A model generated the notes under the pieces. The model searched no databases and was not told the DNA's origin. It saw nothing but the letters and a program-made list of their open reading frames with translations. DNA of 35,892 nt from Gemmatimonadaceae bacterium (GTDB lineage Bacteria; Gemmatimonadota; Gemmatimonadetes; Gemmatimonadales; Gemmatimonadaceae): the NCBI GenBank assembly GCA_014379205.1, contig JACMME010000094.1:1-35892 (forward strand), in the 5' to 3' direction. Position numbers and translations under genes: made by a program. Of this stretch, positions 16,269 to 25,339 are shown piece by piece. Each line of letters begins with the position of its first letter. Position 1 is the stretch's first letter.

Positions 16269-17174
16269 CTAGGTCCCACCGAGAAAATCCCGGATATAGG
16301 TATTGTCGCTGCCGGTCATCTCTTCCGGCGTGCCGAAAAACGCAATGTGTCGCTCGGATAGCAGGGCCACTTTGGTCGCCATGCGGAACGCAGATCGAAT
16401 GTCGTGCGATACCACTACGGACGTTACGCCCAGCTCGCGCTGAAGCTTCATGATAAGCCGGGTGATCGTACCCGTGGTGAGCGGGTCGAGCCCGGAAGTG
16501 GGCTCGTCGTACAACATGATTTCAGGATTGTTTGCCATTCCACGGGCGACGCCGACGCGCTTCCTCATGCCTCCCGAGAGCTCCGATGGGAACTGCTGCA
16601 TGACCTTGTCGGGTTCCAGGTCCACGAACTCCAGCTTCTCGCGAACGCGGGCTTCAACTTCGTCCTCTCCAAGATTGGTATGCTCGCGCACCGGGTAGGC
16701 GATGTTCTCAAATACCGTCATTGAATCAAAGAGGGCGGCGCCCTGAAAGACCATGCCCATCTTCTGCCGCACCTTGAGCGCCTCCTCGAAGCTGAGGTGC
16801 GAGATGTCCTCGCCGTCGATGGATACTCGTCCCTGATCGGGAACAAGGAGACGGAGAATCAGTTTCAGAATCGTCGACTTCCCAGTTCCCGACTCACCAA
16901 CCACCACTATTGTTTCGCCCTCGCGGGCTACGAAGGAGACCTCCTTCAGGATCGGCTCGTCAAACGCGAGTGAGATGTTGTCCAGTTCGATAACTGGCTC
17001 GCGTACTGGCTCGGCATCATCATCGTCTTCCGGATCCAGCTCATACCGAATGGCTCGGCGAACGGAGGCAACCTCTTCACTACGCCGCGCATCGTCGTAG
17101 CGCCTCTTGGGACGCCGCTTGGACCCTTCTTGTAATGGCGCCGGCACACCGTCTTTGGTCTCGTCGTCGATCAT
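16269..17174 (-). CDS. mlaF: MlaF-like ABC transporter ATPase with N-terminal extension
   Basis: ATPase of the Mla-type lipid transporter, powering transfer between inner and outer membrane on the cytoplasmic side of MlaE. Walker A GESGTGKST (93-101), Q-loop region GMVFQGAALFDS, signature LSGGMRKRVGVARG, Walker B IMLYDEPTSGLDP and the switch His (VVSHD) are present. About 60 residues precede the ABC domain; this extension is basic then acidic (KRRPKRRYDD, DPEDDDDAEP), unlike usual MlaF, which starts within a few residues of the domain. The ATG overlaps the mlaE stop as ATGA (17171-17174), so the extended start is well supported. Confidence 0.93.
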   Translation of the reverse strand: MIDDETKDGVPAPLQEGSKRRPKRRYDDARRSEEVASVRRAIRYELDPEDDDDAEPVREPVIELDNISLAFDEPILKEVSFVAREGETIVVVGESGTGKSTILKLILRLLVPDQGRVSIDGEDISHLSFEEALKVRQKMGMVFQGAALFDSMTVFENIAYPVREHTNLGEDEVEARVREKLEFVDLEPDKVMQQFPSELSGGMRKRVGVARGMANNPEIMLYDEPTSGLDPLTTGTITRLIMKLQRELGVTSVVVSHDIRSAFRMATKVALLSERHIAFFGTPEEMTGSDNTYIRDFLGGT

Positions 17175-17980
17175 GAAAAGAAAGCCAGAAGGACCTGAGT
17201 CATGAAGTAGTCAACGACGAGAATGAGAATGCTCGACGTCACCACCGTGCGTGTCGTGCTGATGCCAACGCCTTCGGTACCGCCCGTCGTCGAGAGGCCG
17301 AAATAGCAGCCGGTGACGGCAATGAGCCCGCCGAAGACGAAGGGCTTCGTCAATCCCTGGATGAAATCGTTGGGGATGTACCGCATCGTGAAACCGCCCG
17401 AAGCGATCTGCTCCCAAACGGTGCGCCAATACAGTGACGACGGGAGGCCCAGATAAATATTGGCGATGATACTGCCGCCGAGGATGCCTACGAAATCGTT
17501 AATAATGGTGAGCATCGGCAACATCAGCAGCGCCGCGAGAACCCGCGGAGTTACAAGCTTCTTTATCGGATCGGTGCCGAGCGTGTTGAGCGCATCGATC
17601 TGCTCGGTCACCTTCATGGAACCAAGCTGTGCTGCGATTCCAGAGCCAACTCGGCCTGCCACCATGAGCCCAGCGAGAACGGGCCCGAGCTCGCGAATCA
17701 TCGAACCCGCGACAAGTCGGCCGATGTAGATGGTGGCGCCGAAGGTTTTCAGCTGCACGGACGATTGGAGCGCGAGCACCATGCCGGTGAAAAACCCGGT
17801 GAGAAGTACGATGCCGAGTGACTGGACGCCGATGACATCCATCTGCTGCACAAGATCGCTGCCATAGAACGGTCGGGAAAAAGTAAAGCGCAGCGCTTTC
17901 CAGGCTAACGTAAAGTAGTCCTGAATTGCGAGCACCTTCCCTTTTGCCGCAGCGTTAAGCCGCTTTAGAAACGGTGTCAA
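17171..17980 (-). CDS. mlaE: MlaE-like ABC transporter permease
   Basis: Membrane permease of the Mla-type phospholipid transport system. About 269 residues, with five or six hydrophobic segments and the MlaE-family motifs: VIGVQSLGIVLLTGFFTGMVLALQ, RELGPVLAGLMVAGRVGSGIAAQLGSMKVTEQIDAL and the C-terminal TGGTEGVGISTTRTVVTSS. First gene of mlaEFD. The likely start is TTG at 17980; an in-frame stop lies about 30 nt upstream, no ATG precedes the conserved region, and no ribosome binding site is evident, so the start is the weak part of this call. It is divergent from the heptose kinase gene across 111 nt. Confidence 0.93.
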   Translation of the reverse strand: MTPFLKRLNAAAKGKVLAIQDYFTLAWKALRFTFSRPFYGSDLVQQMDVIGVQSLGIVLLTGFFTGMVLALQSSVQLKTFGATIYIGRLVAGSMIRELGPVLAGLMVAGRVGSGIAAQLGSMKVTEQIDALNTLGTDPIKKLVTPRVLAALLMLPMLTIINDFVGILGGSIIANIYLGLPSSLYWRTVWEQIASGGFTMRYIPNDFIQGLTKPFVFGGLIAVTGCYFGLSTTGGTEGVGISTTRTVVTSSILILVVDYFMTQVLLAFFS

Positions 17981-18053
17981 TCGTGGCGAGCTGTGGGGAA
18001 ATGAGAATCCGTGTTACTCACTGCAAGCGGGCAAACCACGTGCCGAGCACTCG

Positions 18054-18082
18054 TTGACCCCCCTGCGCGGCTCGGATAGCTT
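18054..18082 (+). promoter_or_regulatory. Candidate promoter of the heptose kinase gene
   Basis: TTGACC (18054-18059) and TAGCTT (18077-18082) are separated by exactly 17 nt. A transcript starting about seven bases after the -10 would begin within a few bases of the ATG at 18092, which lacks a Shine-Dalgarno. The -10 match is partial. Confidence 0.4.
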
Positions 18083-18091
18083 CCCTCGCCG

Positions 18092-19096
18092 ATGCCAAAC
18101 TCACTATCTCGCAGCGATATGGCAAGTCTCCTCGCGGCGGCGGCCGAGCGCCGAATCGCCGTTATCGGAGACGCCATGGTCGACATTTACCTGCTCGGAG
18201 AGGTGGAGAGAATCTCTCCCGAAGCTCCCGTTCCTGTTGTTCGCATCCGCGAGCGCCGCGTGGCCATAGGCGGCGCGGCAAACGTCGCGCAGAACGTCGC
18301 GGCGTTGGGTGCTCACCCCTCACTACTGGCGACGATCGGTCGCGACGAGAACGGTCGCCTGTTGCGCGAGATGCTCAATTCCATCGCCGGCGACGGAACC
18401 GCACTGGTGGAAATCAACCGTCCCACAACTACGAAAACACGTGTCCTGGCGCGTTTGCAGCAGGTGGTTCGCTTCGATGAGGAAGAGGATTCCGAAATCG
18501 CGAAGGAAGAGTTGGAACGCGTGCTCGAGGCTGTTGAGAATGTCATATCGACTGCCGACGCGCTGATTCTGGAGGATTACAACAAGGGAATGTTGGCACC
18601 GGCGGTGATTCAGCGCGCTATCGCTCTGGCCAAGTCCAAAAACATTCCGATAGTGGTCGATCCAAAGTACCGCAACTTCTTCGCATTCAAGGGCACAACC
18701 GTGTTCAAGCCAAACCGGCGCGAGCTGGAAGCGGCTCTTGGCGCGGCGGTGGATCTGGACCATCCAGAGGCCCTGCCGGCCGCACTAGAGCGACTGGGCG
18801 TCGAGCACCTTCTGTTGACATTGGGTGAACGCGGCATGGTGCTCGTCGCGCGGAGCGGGTCGGTGCAGCGCATACCGACTACTGCGCGGGAGGTGTACGA
18901 CGTAGTTGGTGCGGGCGACACTGTTACCGCTTATCTGGCGGCTATGCTTGCCGCCGGTGCGACGCCTGCACAGGCCGCGGCGATCGCCAACTTCGCCGCG
19001 GGAGTAGAAGTCGGTAAGCTCGGCGCCGCGACTGTCAGTGCAGTTGAAGTGCTTGCTGCATACGACGATTTTGCCGAGCGCACAGAGCAGAAGTAA
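18092..19096 (+). CDS. hldA: D-glycero-beta-D-manno-heptose-7-phosphate kinase (PfkB family)
   Basis: Phosphorylates heptose 7-phosphate at C1 in the synthesis of ADP-heptose for LPS inner core or similar glycans. The 334-residue product is like the N-terminal half of HldE (RfaE1): VIGDAMVDIYLLGEVERISPEAPVPV, GGAANVAQNVAALGA (60-74), ILEDYNKGML, VFKPNRRE (204-211) and VVGAGDTVTA (271-280) with the catalytic Asp276. The C-terminal cytidylyl-like half of HldE is missing, so the adenylyltransferase would have to be encoded separately; it is not in the window. Divergent from mlaE. Could be another sugar kinase of this subfamily. Confidence 0.88.
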   Translation: MPNSLSRSDMASLLAAAAERRIAVIGDAMVDIYLLGEVERISPEAPVPVVRIRERRVAIGGAANVAQNVAALGAHPSLLATIGRDENGRLLREMLNSIAGDGTALVEINRPTTTKTRVLARLQQVVRFDEEEDSEIAKEELERVLEAVENVISTADALILEDYNKGMLAPAVIQRAIALAKSKNIPIVVDPKYRNFFAFKGTTVFKPNRRELEAALGAAVDLDHPEALPAALERLGVEHLLLTLGERGMVLVARSGSVQRIPTTAREVYDVVGAGDTVTAYLAAMLAAGATPAQAAAIANFAAGVEVGKLGAATVSAVEVLAAYDDFAERTEQK

Positions 19097-19112
19097 GCTG
19101 CGTTGTAGTGGC

Positions 19113-20729
19113 TTATTTTTCCGGTTGGATGAGCTCTGACTGTCTAACCCGGTAAATCTCGCCATCTTGCAGGACCGCGAGACGTTCTAATTGAAGTGCC
19201 GACAGAAGATCGGCAGCGCTGTAACTGTAGCTTGCTAGGCTAGGCCCGAGCGCGGAAAAACGAACAATCACCTCAGCGTGCAACTTCCTGACAGAATCAC
19301 GCAGTTGCTCGAGCGCTTCATCGCTGCTTATTGGTGATTCCGGCGTGTTATGCGGCGGAATCCAGCGCGGCGAGGCTACGCCGCCCAGGAAATAGATCGC
19401 GTTGGGTTCGTTCGCGAATACTACACCACGCGGAGATTGGGCTCGCAGGTGGCGGAGAACCTCTGAGGTTTGCCATTTTGTTGAAGCGTAGCCTCCGGCG
19501 CCTTCCCTCACAGCATAAGCGACGCGCCCTGCAAGAAAACGCGTTGGCCAGACAACCATGACAGCGGCGGCAATGTAACCGGCCGCCGGCCACCACCGAG
19601 TGCGGCGCTGCGATTTGATGGCGAAGAGGCTCCGCATCATCCCTACAAGAGCAACTACCACTGGGATGAACGCAGGCGCTGTGTAGCGAGCAGCGGTGGA
19701 GGAGAAAAAGCTTCTGCTTCCCAACACCACAAGAAGGCCGAGGTACAAAACCGCGAACGATGCGGCGACAAGAATAGCGATGCTCTCGGGGGAAGAATCC
19801 CCCTGCGTCCGGCGTTTCATCATTACGTTGCGTGCGGCTAGCACGAGGCCGAAACACAAGGACAGAAGTATTACCGCTCCCAGCAGCAACCGACCGGAGC
19901 GAGGTATCCAGGCTGGCAGGAACCAAAGACCAACCACATCAATAGCTGAGGATGCGAAATCGGCGAATGTGTGAAACGGCGGGAATCTCTGCCCGGTCGT
20001 TGTTGAGGACAACAGATAATTCCGAAACACCCAGACGGCCGTTGGAAGCGACGCTATCGTCGCGAAGATGCCGGCCTCCTTGATCCGAAGACGCCAGCTC
20101 TTCGATGCGCGTCCCACCAGAAGCAGTGCAACCCCCGTGACCAATACAGCGATACCTATATAGCGAGTCAGACATGCTAATGAGGCGGCGGTGGACGCCA
20201 GGAGCAACGACCGGGTACTCGAATCGCGGAGAAATGAGTCCAGGCGCGATAGCGAGTACACTATACACGCGGCAAACAACATGTCTGTCAGCGCGGTAGT
20301 CGCCAGATCCATCAACTCGGCTGATGTAATCATTAGAACCAAGCCCAGCAGCCAGAGCGCGGGAAGCGGACGGAATCGGGAAAGCCAGGCGCCCCCAATC
20401 ATGATCGTGGCGGCGAAGAGTCCCGCGTGAAGAAACCTTGCGGTGGTAAGTGGCGCCATTTTGAAGACGCTACCGGCGGCAAGAATCGCAGGGTAGAGAG
20501 GCCCGCCCGCGACGTACCACTCGCCGGTATACTCCATGAATCCGTTTCCCGCCAACAGGTTCTTACTTACCGACACGTACCTGGCAGAGTCGCTATGGTA
20601 TGCAATTCCGTACTTCGAGGTGGCCAGCAATACCAGAAGAGCGGAGGCAATGCCTACTATTGCCAGTACGAAACCGCGCGGGTTGCTCGCCACGCGATTA
20701 TACGCGCCGGAAAAAGGTGCATCCCGCAT
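19113..20729 (-). CDS. GT-C type membrane glycosyltransferase (ArnT/PMT-like)
   Basis: A 538-residue multi-pass membrane protein with about ten hydrophobic segments and a soluble C-terminal tail (about 400-538). The first periplasmic loop contains YHSDSARYVSVSKNLLAGNGF with D47, in the place of the catalytic acidic residue of lipid-linked-sugar-dependent GT-C enzymes (ArnT, PMT, PglX families). It likely transfers a sugar from a polyprenyl phosphate donor, which fits the upstream GT2 protein that resembles polyprenyl-phosphate sugar synthases. ATG at 20729 has AGGGA 4 nt upstream. It is the last gene of the glycan operon and converges on the heptose kinase gene with a 16-nt gap. Confidence 0.8.
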   Translation of the reverse strand: MRDAPFSGAYNRVASNPRGFVLAIVGIASALLVLLATSKYGIAYHSDSARYVSVSKNLLAGNGFMEYTGEWYVAGGPLYPAILAAGSVFKMAPLTTARFLHAGLFAATIMIGGAWLSRFRPLPALWLLGLVLMITSAELMDLATTALTDMLFAACIVYSLSRLDSFLRDSSTRSLLLASTAASLACLTRYIGIAVLVTGVALLLVGRASKSWRLRIKEAGIFATIASLPTAVWVFRNYLLSSTTTGQRFPPFHTFADFASSAIDVVGLWFLPAWIPRSGRLLLGAVILLSLCFGLVLAARNVMMKRRTQGDSSPESIAILVAASFAVLYLGLLVVLGSRSFFSSTAARYTAPAFIPVVVALVGMMRSLFAIKSQRRTRWWPAAGYIAAAVMVVWPTRFLAGRVAYAVREGAGGYASTKWQTSEVLRHLRAQSPRGVVFANEPNAIYFLGGVASPRWIPPHNTPESPISSDEALEQLRDSVRKLHAEVIVRFSALGPSLASYSYSAADLLSALQLERLAVLQDGEIYRVRQSELIQPEK

Positions 20730-20753
20730 GGTTGTCCCTATTTCGAGCAGAAT

Positions 20754-21734
20754 TCAGCGCGCAGAGTGTGAATGTGCAGGAGGATCAATCGGATAAAGCG
20801 TGGACAGGTCTGGCTCGGCCAGGAACCAGTCCCTCATCTTTCGCAGCCCGCAAGCCAGGTCCGTATGCGGCGACCAGGCCAGATCCGCGCCAATTGCCTG
20901 GATATCACCCACCCACGCCGTGGTGTCCCACTGTCTGGCTTTCATGGTTCCCCAGTCGGGAGGTGAGCTGACATCAAAAACGCTTCTTGTGATCTCAACC
21001 AGCTCCCGAATTGTTGTCTGGCGTCCTGAGCCCACATTATACACTACGCCTGGTTCCGGGAGCGGCATACTGGCGGCCCGAATGTAGGCGTCGGTGACAT
21101 CGTCCACATATATGAAGTCACGTGCGATGTCCGGGTGAACCAGCGGTGGCAGCATGCCGAGCATCGCGTGCCGTATTAGAGTCGGCATTAGTCTTCCCGC
21201 TGCTTCAAGGGGCCCGTATACGGAATACAGCCGGAGAGTGGGTATCCGCATGCCGGTTTCCTTCGCCGTATAGCGGCAGAACAGCGTGGCACCTGCTTTT
21301 GTAGCGGCGTAGTAGCTGTTCGGATCGAGCCACTCGCGCTCCGACGCGGGATGATCCTTGAGCCCGTACTCGGAGGAGGATCCCGTATTGACGAAAGACT
21401 CGAAGCCCGCGTCCAGCGCCGCGCTTATCAGATTGCAAGTGCCAACATAGTTGGTCTGCACCATCTCGGCTCGGTCGCGCTGATCTGAATACGCACCGTA
21501 TACCGCGAGATGAAAAATCCAGTGTGGCGAGATCTCCTTGAGTTGGCGAGTCAGGTCAGCCCCGCTGCATAGATCGGCGGAATGCATGTGCAATCGATCC
21601 TTGATGGGATCCAGTCGCCATTGTGTCCGGCCAGGCCTGACCAATACATGCACTTCATGCTGATCAGCCAGAAGACGTTTGGCCAAATTCGCCCCAACAA
21701 ACCCCGTCGCGCCCGTAACGACTACGCGCTTCAC
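20754..21734 (-). CDS. NAD-dependent sugar-nucleotide epimerase/dehydratase (extended SDR)
   Basis: A 326-residue extended short-chain dehydrogenase: nucleotide-binding TGATGFVG (7-14), the active site triad with NTGSSSEYG (about 116-124) and YYAATKAG (Y142, K146), then LRLYSVYGP and RDFIYVDDVTDAYIRA, all typical of enzymes acting on nucleotide sugars. It might be a 4-ketoreductase or an epimerase working on the dTDP-4-keto-6-deoxyglucose made by RmlB; the exact reaction cannot be set. It starts with GTG overlapping the upstream methyltransferase stop (GTGA, 21731-21734) and is followed 24 nt later by the GT-C gene. Confidence 0.87.
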   Translation of the reverse strand: MKRVVVTGATGFVGANLAKRLLADQHEVHVLVRPGRTQWRLDPIKDRLHMHSADLCSGADLTRQLKEISPHWIFHLAVYGAYSDQRDRAEMVQTNYVGTCNLISAALDAGFESFVNTGSSSEYGLKDHPASEREWLDPNSYYAATKAGATLFCRYTAKETGMRIPTLRLYSVYGPLEAAGRLMPTLIRHAMLGMLPPLVHPDIARDFIYVDDVTDAYIRAASMPLPEPGVVYNVGSGRQTTIRELVEITRSVFDVSSPPDWGTMKARQWDTTAWVGDIQAIGADLAWSPHTDLACGLRKMRDWFLAEPDLSTLYPIDPPAHSHSAR

Positions 21735-22453
21735 GTCTGGCGTGTCGCGACAAGCACGCAGACCGCGCAGGCCAGCGCATTTACGACTGGAAGACGCTCG
21801 ACAACCGGCTCAAGGACCTTCATTACCTTCGCCAACGAATCTGGGGAAAACATCGGGACGAACCCGGCGTAGCGCTTCAGAGAGACGAATCCTCCAGCAT
21901 TCTCAATCCACTGGCTCAGCTGTCGCGCGCTGTACGACTTCTCATTGTGCTCACGGTGGTAGGGGGAGAGCTTCTCGATAAGCTTCAGGCCGAAGTTGTT
22001 GCCATTCGGCTCATGGATAACGATGGTCGGTGCAAGTCTGAATGCCTCGCGAATCATCGCGCCAGGATCGTCGTCGTGGTGCAGTATGCTTTGAACGAGA
22101 ACCACATCAAAGGAATCGTCCGGAAACGGCATTCTGTGAGCATCGGCTACCACGAAGCGCACCGGTCTGGCATCGGCCCTGGAAGCAGCCGCAGCGATAG
22201 CCTGATTTGCGGCATCAGCACCAACTAGCGCGCGAGGCGCGCCCCGATCGAAGAACCGCACCGTGTAAAACCCATCTCCACAGCCCATGTCCAGCACCAG
22301 ACGATCCTTGAACACCGCGGTTTCGAGTATGGCATCTGTGGAGCGGTCGGTGGCCATTCGGCTGCTGAGCCGCGTGTTGGTTGTATACAGATATCCCGCG
22401 TTGGCCTCCACATCGCGATTGAAAACTTCAACGTTCGGATTGAGCGAGCTCAT
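21731..22453 (-). CDS. Class I SAM-dependent methyltransferase in glycan operon
   Basis: A 240-residue Methyltransf_11/25-type protein: LDMGCGDGFYTVRFF (SAM loop, about 54-68), GADAANQ, DAHRMPFPDDSFDVVLVQSILHHDDDP and VIHEPNGNNFGLKL. Likely methylates a sugar or lipid intermediate of the surface glycan made by its neighbours; the site is unknown. Its ATG overlaps the previous gene stop as ATGA (22450-22453) and its own stop overlaps the epimerase start, so production is tightly coupled. Confidence 0.82.
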   Translation of the reverse strand: MSSLNPNVEVFNRDVEANAGYLYTTNTRLSSRMATDRSTDAILETAVFKDRLVLDMGCGDGFYTVRFFDRGAPRALVGADAANQAIAAAASRADARPVRFVVADAHRMPFPDDSFDVVLVQSILHHDDDPGAMIREAFRLAPTIVIHEPNGNNFGLKLIEKLSPYHREHNEKSYSARQLSQWIENAGGFVSLKRYAGFVPMFSPDSLAKVMKVLEPVVERLPVVNALACAVCVLVATRQT

Positions 22454-23409
22454 TCTTCCACGACCTGCCGTACCCGACCGGTTTTTCGCGCAACGAGGTA
22501 CAGATTGCCCAACGGCACCGACAAGCTCACACGGCCCAAAGCGGATCGCCGCATAGCATCGAGAATCATTCCCTTAATCTGTTTGGGAGCTGGAAGAAGT
22601 TGTGACAGGTACCGGAGGCTATAACTGTTGAGGACCGTGCCGTCTTCACACGCGGTAAAGCCATGACGACCCAGTAAATCGGTGAGCGTCCTGGGGCTGT
22701 ACAGATACGTGTGCTCAATATCGACAATGGGACTTCTGCTGCCCAATAGCCGGAACGAGAGCGAGTCGACATTGTGGTTGAGAAACAGCATCAGCCCATG
22801 CGGTTTCAGTAATCTTCGGCAGCTGTCGAGCAGTGCTACCGGATCCGGAATGTGATCGAAAACCTGGAAAAGACATATAACATCGAAGAACTCGGGCTCG
22901 AAAAGACCGGCATGCATTACATCGCAAACGATCCGATCACGAATCTCGGGCCTTGCCAATTTCACGGCGGCGGCGCTTGGCTCTACGCCCCACACCTCCT
23001 TGTATCCTCGTGAAACGGCCTCTTCCAGAAAAAAGCCGTTGCCGCATCCGATCTCCAGCAGCGATCGTTTACTCGACTGAAGGTGTGGTGTGACCCTGGA
23101 GAGATACCGACCGTAAGTGCGCTTGAGGTTGGAGACTTCGGAGTCGTAGTCAAAACTGCTCTGCGCGTACAGCTGAGCGAGCATTTGCGCATCCGCGACC
23201 GGATCCGAACGTATGAGTGAGCAGGTGTCGCACCGCACCATTCGATAATGAACACGATCGGGAATTCTGCGGGCCGAGAACACCTCTGGAGTAAACGCAT
23301 TAAGCGTGAAGTTGGCTTGATAAAGCTCGGTCGCTCCCCCCTCTATTCCGCAGATGGCACACCTGGTGGGGCGTAGTTGCAGGTCGCTCTCCAAAATCGC
23401 GCCAGTCAC
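22450..23409 (-). CDS. SAM-dependent methyltransferase with N-terminal CxxC zinc-like motif
   Basis: A 319-residue protein with two CxxC pairs at the N-terminus (CAIC 17-20 and CDTC 60-63), probably binding zinc, then a Methyltransf_23-like domain with LLEIGCGNGFFLEE (117-130), VEPSAAAV and DVICLFQVFDHIPDPVALLDSCRRLLKPHGLML. The combination recalls sugar C-methyltransferases (TylC3/NovU type), but those have an additional C-terminal domain and are about 90 residues longer, so an O- or lipid methyltransferase is also possible. GTG start overlaps the GT2 stop (GTGA, 23406-23409). Confidence 0.8.
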   Translation of the reverse strand: MTGAILESDLQLRPTRCAICGIEGGATELYQANFTLNAFTPEVFSARRIPDRVHYRMVRCDTCSLIRSDPVADAQMLAQLYAQSSFDYDSEVSNLKRTYGRYLSRVTPHLQSSKRSLLEIGCGNGFFLEEAVSRGYKEVWGVEPSAAAVKLARPEIRDRIVCDVMHAGLFEPEFFDVICLFQVFDHIPDPVALLDSCRRLLKPHGLMLFLNHNVDSLSFRLLGSRSPIVDIEHTYLYSPRTLTDLLGRHGFTACEDGTVLNSYSLRYLSQLLPAPKQIKGMILDAMRRSALGRVSLSVPLGNLYLVARKTGRVRQVVEE

Positions 23410-24410
23410 AGATCCGCTGATTCGGAGTCGCCTTCACTCGACGCATGACTACGGCCCATGCGCGGTGGAGCATTTAGTATGCTTTCGACAATGTAGGGCG
23501 GGCGCCGCTTCACTTCGTCATAGATGTGCGCCTGATAAGAGCCAATGATGCTCAAGCAAAGCAGCTGAATACCTCCCATGAACAAGATCAGAACGATCAG
23601 TGTGGTCGAGCCACTGGGAGCGAGGTGGGGGTACAGCAGCCTGAGCGTCACCTGTACGACAATCCCAACTATCGCGATGGTAACGGTCGCGAGAGCCAGC
23701 CAGGTGATGAGCTCGAGTGGTATGTAGGAAAACGACACGATTGCTTTCCGCGCCCAACCCAGGTTCTTGAGCAGCGAATTGGTGGTTCGGCCGAACGGGC
23801 GCTCGGGCCGCAAGTACGGCACCCCTGTTTGCTTGAATCCCACCCAGGCGCGCAGCCCACGGAGCAGGCGATTGTTCTCGGGTAAACTGTTCAGCGCTTC
23901 AACGACCCGTCGATCCATCAGCGAGAAATCACCAGCGTCGAGTGGCATCGGGATGTAAGACGTTGCTCGAAAGACGCGGTAGAACAGCTTGTATGCGACC
24001 TTGAGAAAGCGGGTTGCGTCTCTCTTCACCCTCACTCCGTAGACCACGTCGAATCCTTTGCGCCATTCCAGCACAAACGGTTCGATCAGCTCGGGCGGGT
24101 CCTGCAAATCACCATCCAGCAAAACCACTGCATCTCCGGTTGCGACGCGCATACCGCTGCTGAAGGCGCTCTGTGAACCAAAGTTTCGCGAATGAGTGAT
24201 CACAACCACCCGGTGATCGGCCGAGGCGAGATTGGACAGTATGATACCAGCGTCGTCGGGGCTGGCGTCATTTACGAATATGATTTCGTAGTCGACCCCG
24301 AGCTTGGTGAAGACCGTGGAAAGTCGCTCGTACATGCTTGGAACGGCGGGAGCGTCTCGGTAGCACGCTATGACCGCGGAAATTTTTTGATGCGAAGCGT
24401 CCGATTTCAT
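23406..24410 (-). CDS. GT2 glycosyltransferase, polyprenyl-phosphate sugar synthase type
   Basis: A 334-residue GT-A fold enzyme with two C-terminal membrane helices (about 230-258 and 268-292), the architecture of ArnC/DPM-like enzymes that attach a sugar to undecaprenyl or dolichyl phosphate. Motifs: VIACYRDAPAVPSMYERL, FVNDASPDD, HSRNFGSQSAFSSGM, DGDLQDPP (99-106; metal-binding DGD) and GDFSLMDRRVVEALNSLPE. It would make the lipid donor for the GT-C transferase in this operon. ATG at 24410 overlaps the transketolase C stop as ATGA. Confidence 0.87.
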   Translation of the reverse strand: MKSDASHQKISAVIACYRDAPAVPSMYERLSTVFTKLGVDYEIIFVNDASPDDAGIILSNLASADHRVVVITHSRNFGSQSAFSSGMRVATGDAVVLLDGDLQDPPELIEPFVLEWRKGFDVVYGVRVKRDATRFLKVAYKLFYRVFRATSYIPMPLDAGDFSLMDRRVVEALNSLPENNRLLRGLRAWVGFKQTGVPYLRPERPFGRTTNSLLKNLGWARKAIVSFSYIPLELITWLALATVTIAIVGIVVQVTLRLLYPHLAPSGSTTLIVLILFMGGIQLLCLSIIGSYQAHIYDEVKRRPPYIVESILNAPPRMGRSHASSEGDSESADL

Positions 24411-25339
24411 ATCGAGGCAGTTTGGAGCACCGCCAGTCGGGCGGCCTCCCTCAGCTTACCGCGCGAAAGTCCGTGATGGTCCAGAAGATACGCTTCGCTT
24501 CCACCAGGAGCGCCCAGCGGGACTTTTACCCCATTTCGAACAACTCGGCAGCCGAGCCCATTGTCCGCGGCGACTTCTGCAACCAACGAACCCACACCTC
24601 CGGTAACAAAATGCGCCTCAACAGTCAGAACGGTGCGGAAGCGCGAAAGCTGTTCGATCAAATCTTCTTCCGGCACGGGGCTCACGCTGGCAACGACCAA
24701 CACCGCACACTCAATTCCATCGACCGACAGCTCCTCCGCCGCAGCGACGGCTTCGGGCGCCACACTTCCCATCACGACAATCAGAAGCGCGTCTCCGTCT
24801 CTTACCAGTTGCGCTCTGCCGAGCGAGAAGGCACCGTCGAGCCCGGGTACCAGCCTCTGTTCATCCTTGCCGAGGCGATAGTAAACCGGACCATCTAGCT
24901 CCCAGGTCGTCTCGAGAGCAGTGCGAGCCTGGTTGTAGTCCGCTGGAGCAATTACAGTGATCCCGGGCTGCAAACGGAGTACTCCCACGTCCTCCACTGC
25001 ATGATGCGTTGGACCGGCCGTACCGTATTCGAACCCACCTCCGACGCCGACGATGCGCACAGGTAGCTGATGCAGTATCGGACCATTTCGAATGAACTCG
25101 TACGGGCGCAACGTGGCAAAAGTAGCTATCGAGTACACGAAGGGAATGAACCCGGACTCCGCCAATCCCGTTGCAACACCCAACATGTTCTGTTCAGCGA
25201 CACCGACATTGAAGAATCGCGAAGGAAAGCGGCCGGCGAATTCCTCCAGGACAGTGTAACCCAAATCGGCGGTAAGCAGCATGACGCGCTCGTCACGCTC
25301 GGCAATCTCCGCCAACGCCTTGATGAAAGTTGCTCTCAA
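24407..25339 (-). CDS. Transketolase-like protein, C-terminal subunit
   Basis: A 310-residue protein matching the pyrimidine-binding and C-terminal domains of transketolase. VGVAEQNMLGVATGLAESGFIPF carries the catalytic Glu49 that activates the thiamine diphosphate cofactor; GTAGPTHHAVEDVGVLRLQPGITVIAP and VLTVEAHFVTGGVGSLVAEV are typical. It forms a heteromer with the preceding gene product. Start is TTG right after the upstream TAA, with GGAG about 8 nt before it. Within a deoxysugar operon it probably transfers a two-carbon unit onto a sugar or sugar precursor, not serving central metabolism; this is inference. Confidence 0.88.
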   Translation of the reverse strand: MRATFIKALAEIAERDERVMLLTADLGYTVLEEFAGRFPSRFFNVGVAEQNMLGVATGLAESGFIPFVYSIATFATLRPYEFIRNGPILHQLPVRIVGVGGGFEYGTAGPTHHAVEDVGVLRLQPGITVIAPADYNQARTALETTWELDGPVYYRLGKDEQRLVPGLDGAFSLGRAQLVRDGDALLIVVMGSVAPEAVAAAEELSVDGIECAVLVVASVSPVPEEDLIEQLSRFRTVLTVEAHFVTGGVGSLVAEVAADNGLGCRVVRNGVKVPLGAPGGSEAYLLDHHGLSRGKLREAARLAVLQTASI

